DNA from: a virus
DNA: 23,199 nt
Direction: 5' to 3' (one strand)
Virus record (IMG/VR): IMGVR_UViG_3300012936_000181
Location: 1 to 23,199 of that record
Shown here: positions 20,413 through 23,199 of the stretch, in pieces
Position numbering within the stretch: the first letter of the stretch is position 1
Layout: each line of letters starts with the position of its first letter
Translations under genes and position numbers: made by a program
The notes under the pieces: model-generated
Database searches by the model: none
The model's input: the letters and a program-made list of their open reading frames with translations, nothing else
Told to the model about the DNA's origin: nothing

Positions 20413-21688
20413 CTACGACTACCTGTGATAAATTAACTTGTTTATTTTCTTCTATAATTCTTGAGGCGTCTTCAATGCTTAAGTCTTTATTTTCTGCAGC
20501 TAGTAACTGTGGCTGTGTAACGAGATTATGTTTTAGTTTATATTCATTTAACATAATCTTATCTTGTGTAGTCATTGGATATTCTACTTCTGAGAAATCT
20601 ACTTTAAATCTTTTAGGGTCTGGTAATCCTAAACTATTCATTTCAGATAAAGCATATTCTACTCTGTAGAAGTCTTGTTCATATTGACGATATAATTCTT
20701 TGTCATCGATAAAGTCTTCGTGGCGCTCGAGGTCTTTAATCATTAAAGAAATACCACTAGGTACTTCCCCTCCTGACTGAGCAAAGGTTACAAATAAGTG
20801 ATTATTTAGCGCCACTAATTCTATTTGCCATTTAATATTTTCTATTACGTCTCTTACATTACCCTCTGGAGATACAATATCATAGTTTGTACCCTCTGGT
20901 AGTGTAAGAATTTCATCTGAACCACCTCTAACATTACTATTGTCTGATATAATACCAGTAACAACTGGCTGTCCAAACATTTGGAATCTAAGACCAAGTT
21001 GCATTTCTGTCATTGTAATATTAATATGTTCATTAGCAGAAACTAAATCAGATGCTCCCTCAACAAAAAAAGAATCGAGCTGTTCTTCTCTGTGTGAAAA
21101 AACAAAAGGTAATACACCCAGATTATGTTCTATTTCTTCTAAGATGTTACCATTGTCATCAAATTTAATATGTGTATCTTTATCCCAATAAGCATACATT
21201 AATTCATCAGTATCTGATAAATCTGCGTGTCCGTGCATCATAGGATATACAATAGCTTCTGGTTTATAAGGGTTGTCTCCAAAATACGGCTCAAAATAAT
21301 AAATAGGTCTATAATCAAATTTTTCATCTACGGTATCGTACATAACATAAGTAGCAGTTGTGCCTAGCAATCTAGTCATACGCTCCATTTGTTTCATACG
21401 TGCATTTTTTACGCTAGTTAAATTATCATATTTTGCACTTACATTTCTTTTAGCACCAATCGTATAAATTTTAGACATACGATTTACAAACTTTTTCACA
21501 ATGTTTGTGTTGTAGTGTGGTATTTCCTGAAATGCGTCAGATTTGAAATAATTTTCTATATATTGTTCAGTTAAAGAACCAGAGTAGTAATCTAAAAACT
21601 TTCTTACTTCTTCTCTTCTAGCTTTTGCTTGTTCTTCTTTGAAATTTGTTAGTGAATCTTGTATAATTTCTCTAGCTGTTAATACCAT
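20384..21688 (-). CDS. Portal protein
   Basis: 434 aa, directly after the terminase large subunit as usual for tailed phages. N-terminal FLDYYSGSLTEQYIENYFKS and HYNTNIVKKFVNRMSKIYTI are typical of SPP1 gp6-type portals. A central ILEEIEHNLGVLPFVFSHRE strand region and IKWQIELVALNNHLFV lie in the stem/crown part. Size is in the low normal range. A dodecameric ring at the head vertex is expected. Confidence 0.8.
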   Translation of the reverse strand: MVLTAREIIQDSLTNFKEEQAKARREEVRKFLDYYSGSLTEQYIENYFKSDAFQEIPHYNTNIVKKFVNRMSKIYTIGAKRNVSAKYDNLTSVKNARMKQMERMTRLLGTTATYVMYDTVDEKFDYRPIYYFEPYFGDNPYKPEAIVYPMMHGHADLSDTDELMYAYWDKDTHIKFDDNGNILEEIEHNLGVLPFVFSHREEQLDSFFVEGASDLVSANEHINITMTEMQLGLRFQMFGQPVVTGIISDNSNVRGGSDEILTLPEGTNYDIVSPEGNVRDVIENIKWQIELVALNNHLFVTFAQSGGEVPSGISLMIKDLERHEDFIDDKELYRQYEQDFYRVEYALSEMNSLGLPDPKRFKVDFSEVEYPMTTQDKIMLNEYKLKHNLVTQPQLLAAENKDLSIEDASRIIEENKQVNLSQVVVDESPSRDSQ

Positions 21689-21699
21689 AAATGTTTCCT

Positions 21700-23019
21700 T
21701 TAACGTGATATTCTTCCAATGAAGTTACTTCTAATTGGAAATCTATTCAATATAAAATATCTAAAAGCATCGCAACCGTGTTCATTGTATCCGTCTTTGA
21801 TAGGATTGTTAGAAATAGCTTTGCCCTCTTGCGCTTCAGGGAATCTATAATTCTCAAAATCTTCTGCAATACCAACACATTTAGTATCGACTTTGATTCT
21901 TCTTAGTCCGTCTGCATTTTCAAAAAATCCTCTGCAATAACTAACGCCAGATTGTATATCTCGTGATAATCTATCCATACGATATTCTACATATATTCCG
22001 TGTTGTCTTAAAATATGTATATCTCCTAATCCAGATTGCCCTTGTACAAAGCTACCAGCAGGGTCTCCATAGTATGTGATGACTGGATACGGTTTTTCTT
22101 TAATTTTTATAGCAAGTTGTTCTGTAGATATATTTCTTTCGTGTATTATTTCATCGATAATATTTATGTGCCAATTACCCTCGTGTTTGTATGTTTGAAA
22201 CCATAGCACAGCAGGTAATCTGTACCCAAAGTCCATAGAGCAATAAGTTGGTAAATTTTCTTGATATGGAACATCTTCAACATCAATGTCTCTATCAAAA
22301 GGATAGACCCTACCCTCCATAGAAGTAAATTTAGCTGCAAATTCTTGCTCAAATAATTCCTTAGACATATTTCTTTTACGTTCTAAAATAAAAGAATCGT
22401 TTTTGCCCTCTGGAAAAGCATATTGATTTTCCCAGCTAGGAGATTGATGCGAATACCATTGAGGGTCAGTTTGACCTAATAAATACAAGTCATATATCCA
22501 ATTATAACCTTGAGGTGTTGTAATAAATATGGCTTTACCTTTTCTATCTACCAATGTAGGAGATAAATACATATCCCATATTCTTCTAGGCATTTTTGCT
22601 GCCTCGTCAATAATTAATAAGTCTACACCCTCTCCTACTAACGAATCTGGGTTTTCACAAGACATACCCTCTACAGTAGTACCCCATTTAAATTTTATAT
22701 ATTGTTCTTTTTCTGATGCCCTGTCTATATCTCCAGCTTTACCTGCTACCATATTTTTCCAAATTTCACGGAACATTAATCTTGATTTTTTGTAAGATAA
22801 ACCAACAAGCCATATTTTTTTATCTGGTTGTGCAGCATAAAATTCTGCTTCTCTAAAAGCTGCTGTAGTCTTACCGTAACGCCTACCACATATATTAACA
22901 AAATATGATGCGTTAGCTTTTTCTGGAAAGTGTAGCTTTCTTTGACCTGCGTGTGGCTGATAATTCATATAGTCAAACCACTTTTGTTTAAATTTAAATT
23001 CTTTGTTTTTATTTGACAT
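21700..23019 (-). CDS. terL: Terminase large subunit
   Basis: 439 aa. The ATPase domain has Walker A GRRYGKT (45-51), Walker B LLIIDE (134-139) and coupling motif TTP (167-169). The RNase H-like nuclease has D263 in SMDFGY, D319 in YYGDPAG and D417 in HGCDAFRYF, all three metal-binding acids. Length is as usual. The ATG at 23019 has no good Shine-Dalgarno site. It packages DNA through the portal encoded just downstream. Confidence 0.9.
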   Translation of the reverse strand: MSNKNKEFKFKQKWFDYMNYQPHAGQRKLHFPEKANASYFVNICGRRYGKTTAAFREAEFYAAQPDKKIWLVGLSYKKSRLMFREIWKNMVAGKAGDIDRASEKEQYIKFKWGTTVEGMSCENPDSLVGEGVDLLIIDEAAKMPRRIWDMYLSPTLVDRKGKAIFITTPQGYNWIYDLYLLGQTDPQWYSHQSPSWENQYAFPEGKNDSFILERKRNMSKELFEQEFAAKFTSMEGRVYPFDRDIDVEDVPYQENLPTYCSMDFGYRLPAVLWFQTYKHEGNWHINIIDEIIHERNISTEQLAIKIKEKPYPVITYYGDPAGSFVQGQSGLGDIHILRQHGIYVEYRMDRLSRDIQSGVSYCRGFFENADGLRRIKVDTKCVGIAEDFENYRFPEAQEGKAISNNPIKDGYNEHGCDAFRYFILNRFPIRSNFIGRISR

Positions 23020-23087
23020 TAGTAATTGTCATTAATTTAAATCATAATTAACTTACTAGCATATAATAATCCACTAAAGGAGTAAAA
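23020..23087. promoter_or_regulatory. Divergent promoter region between terminase and scaffold genes
   Basis: A 68-bp gap between divergent starts must hold promoters for both. TATAAT at 23062-23067 fits a + strand -10, 20 bases before the next ATG's upstream region; no good -35 is visible. AAAGGAG at 23077-23083 is the ribosome site of the + gene. Confidence 0.45.
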
Positions 23088-23199
23088 ATGTCTGAATTAG
23101 AACAGAATACAGCCGTTGAGGAAGCTGTAAAAGAACCTCAAGTCAGTCAAGACGAAAAAAAGACAGAACAAGCTGTTCCTTATTATCGTTTTCAGGAGC
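23088..23199 (+). CDS. Start of a probable scaffold protein (partial)
   Basis: 37 codons to the window edge, MSELEQNTAVEEAVKEPQ, then a charged stretch and VPYYRFQE. An acidic N-terminus ending in a V-P-Y-x-R-F segment is common at the start of phage capsid scaffold proteins. The strong AAAGGAG lies 5 bases upstream. Direction and place point to the capsid module. Confidence 0.5.
   Translation, partial: MSELEQNTAVEEAVKEPQVSQDEKKTEQAVPYYRFQE

Noticed and set aside
1-23199. Signs of a prophage or integrative element
   Set aside because: No integrase, excisionase, attachment-site duplication, host genes or tRNA seen; the lifestyle cannot be decided from this window.

Overview
The window is AT-rich (roughly one third G+C by eye), densely packed phage DNA with no ribosomal or metabolic genes. 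It carries terminase large and small subunits, a portal, a gpG/gpS-type morphogenesis protein, tail completion proteins, a tail tube protein, a frameshifted tail chaperone, a 733-residue tape measure and tail-tip proteins. There is no sheath or contractile baseplate, so it is a siphovirus-type tailed phage, probably marine and of a Gram-negative host. Shine-Dalgarno sites are strong (AAAGGAG), which argues against a Bacteroidetes host. A perfect chromosomal-type parS site would fit an alphaproteobacterial or other ParABS-bearing host. No integrase, DNA polymerase, capsid gene or certain lysis gene lies in the window.

Layout. (1) 1-8227, + strand: tail operon (head-tail connector end, two paralogous tail-completion proteins, small protein, tail tube, chaperone G with a -1 frameshift to T, tape measure, 878-residue tail-tip/hub protein, small tail protein). 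(2) 8228-8470: convergent intergenic stretch with inverted repeats. (3) 13600 down to 8471, - strand: tightly overlapping early/replication operon (small membrane proteins, Cro-like HTH, ERF annealing protein, DnaT-like replication protein, small ORFs, PD-(D/E)XK nuclease, zinc-ribbon metallophosphoesterase, winged-helix protein, SSB-like protein). (4) 13601-14067: regulatory gap with a candidate promoter, 24-bp direct repeats, a G-run tract and the parS palindrome. (5) 17092 down to 14068, - strand: eight small genes, each with its own copy of a hairpin plus conserved ~38-nt leader. (6) 17093-17993: ~900-bp gap with a candidate - promoter, a ~400-nt leader and four 17-bp repeats. (7) 17994-19701, + strand: FmdB-type zinc ribbon, a cysteine-rich mini-protein, several very basic mini-proteins, a 2-TM protein and terminase small subunit, mostly coupled by ATGA overlaps. 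(8) 23019 down to 19673, - strand: terminase large subunit, portal, morphogenesis protein, small protein. (9) 23088-end, + strand: start of a likely scaffold gene. If the genome is circular, region 9 would run on through capsid genes into region 1.

The most unusual features are the 14-17.2 kb cassette array (different genes, repeated hairpin/leader, at least two gene-less units) and a perfect 18-bp palindrome containing TGTTTCACGTGAAACA at 14033-14050, with no ParB gene in view.
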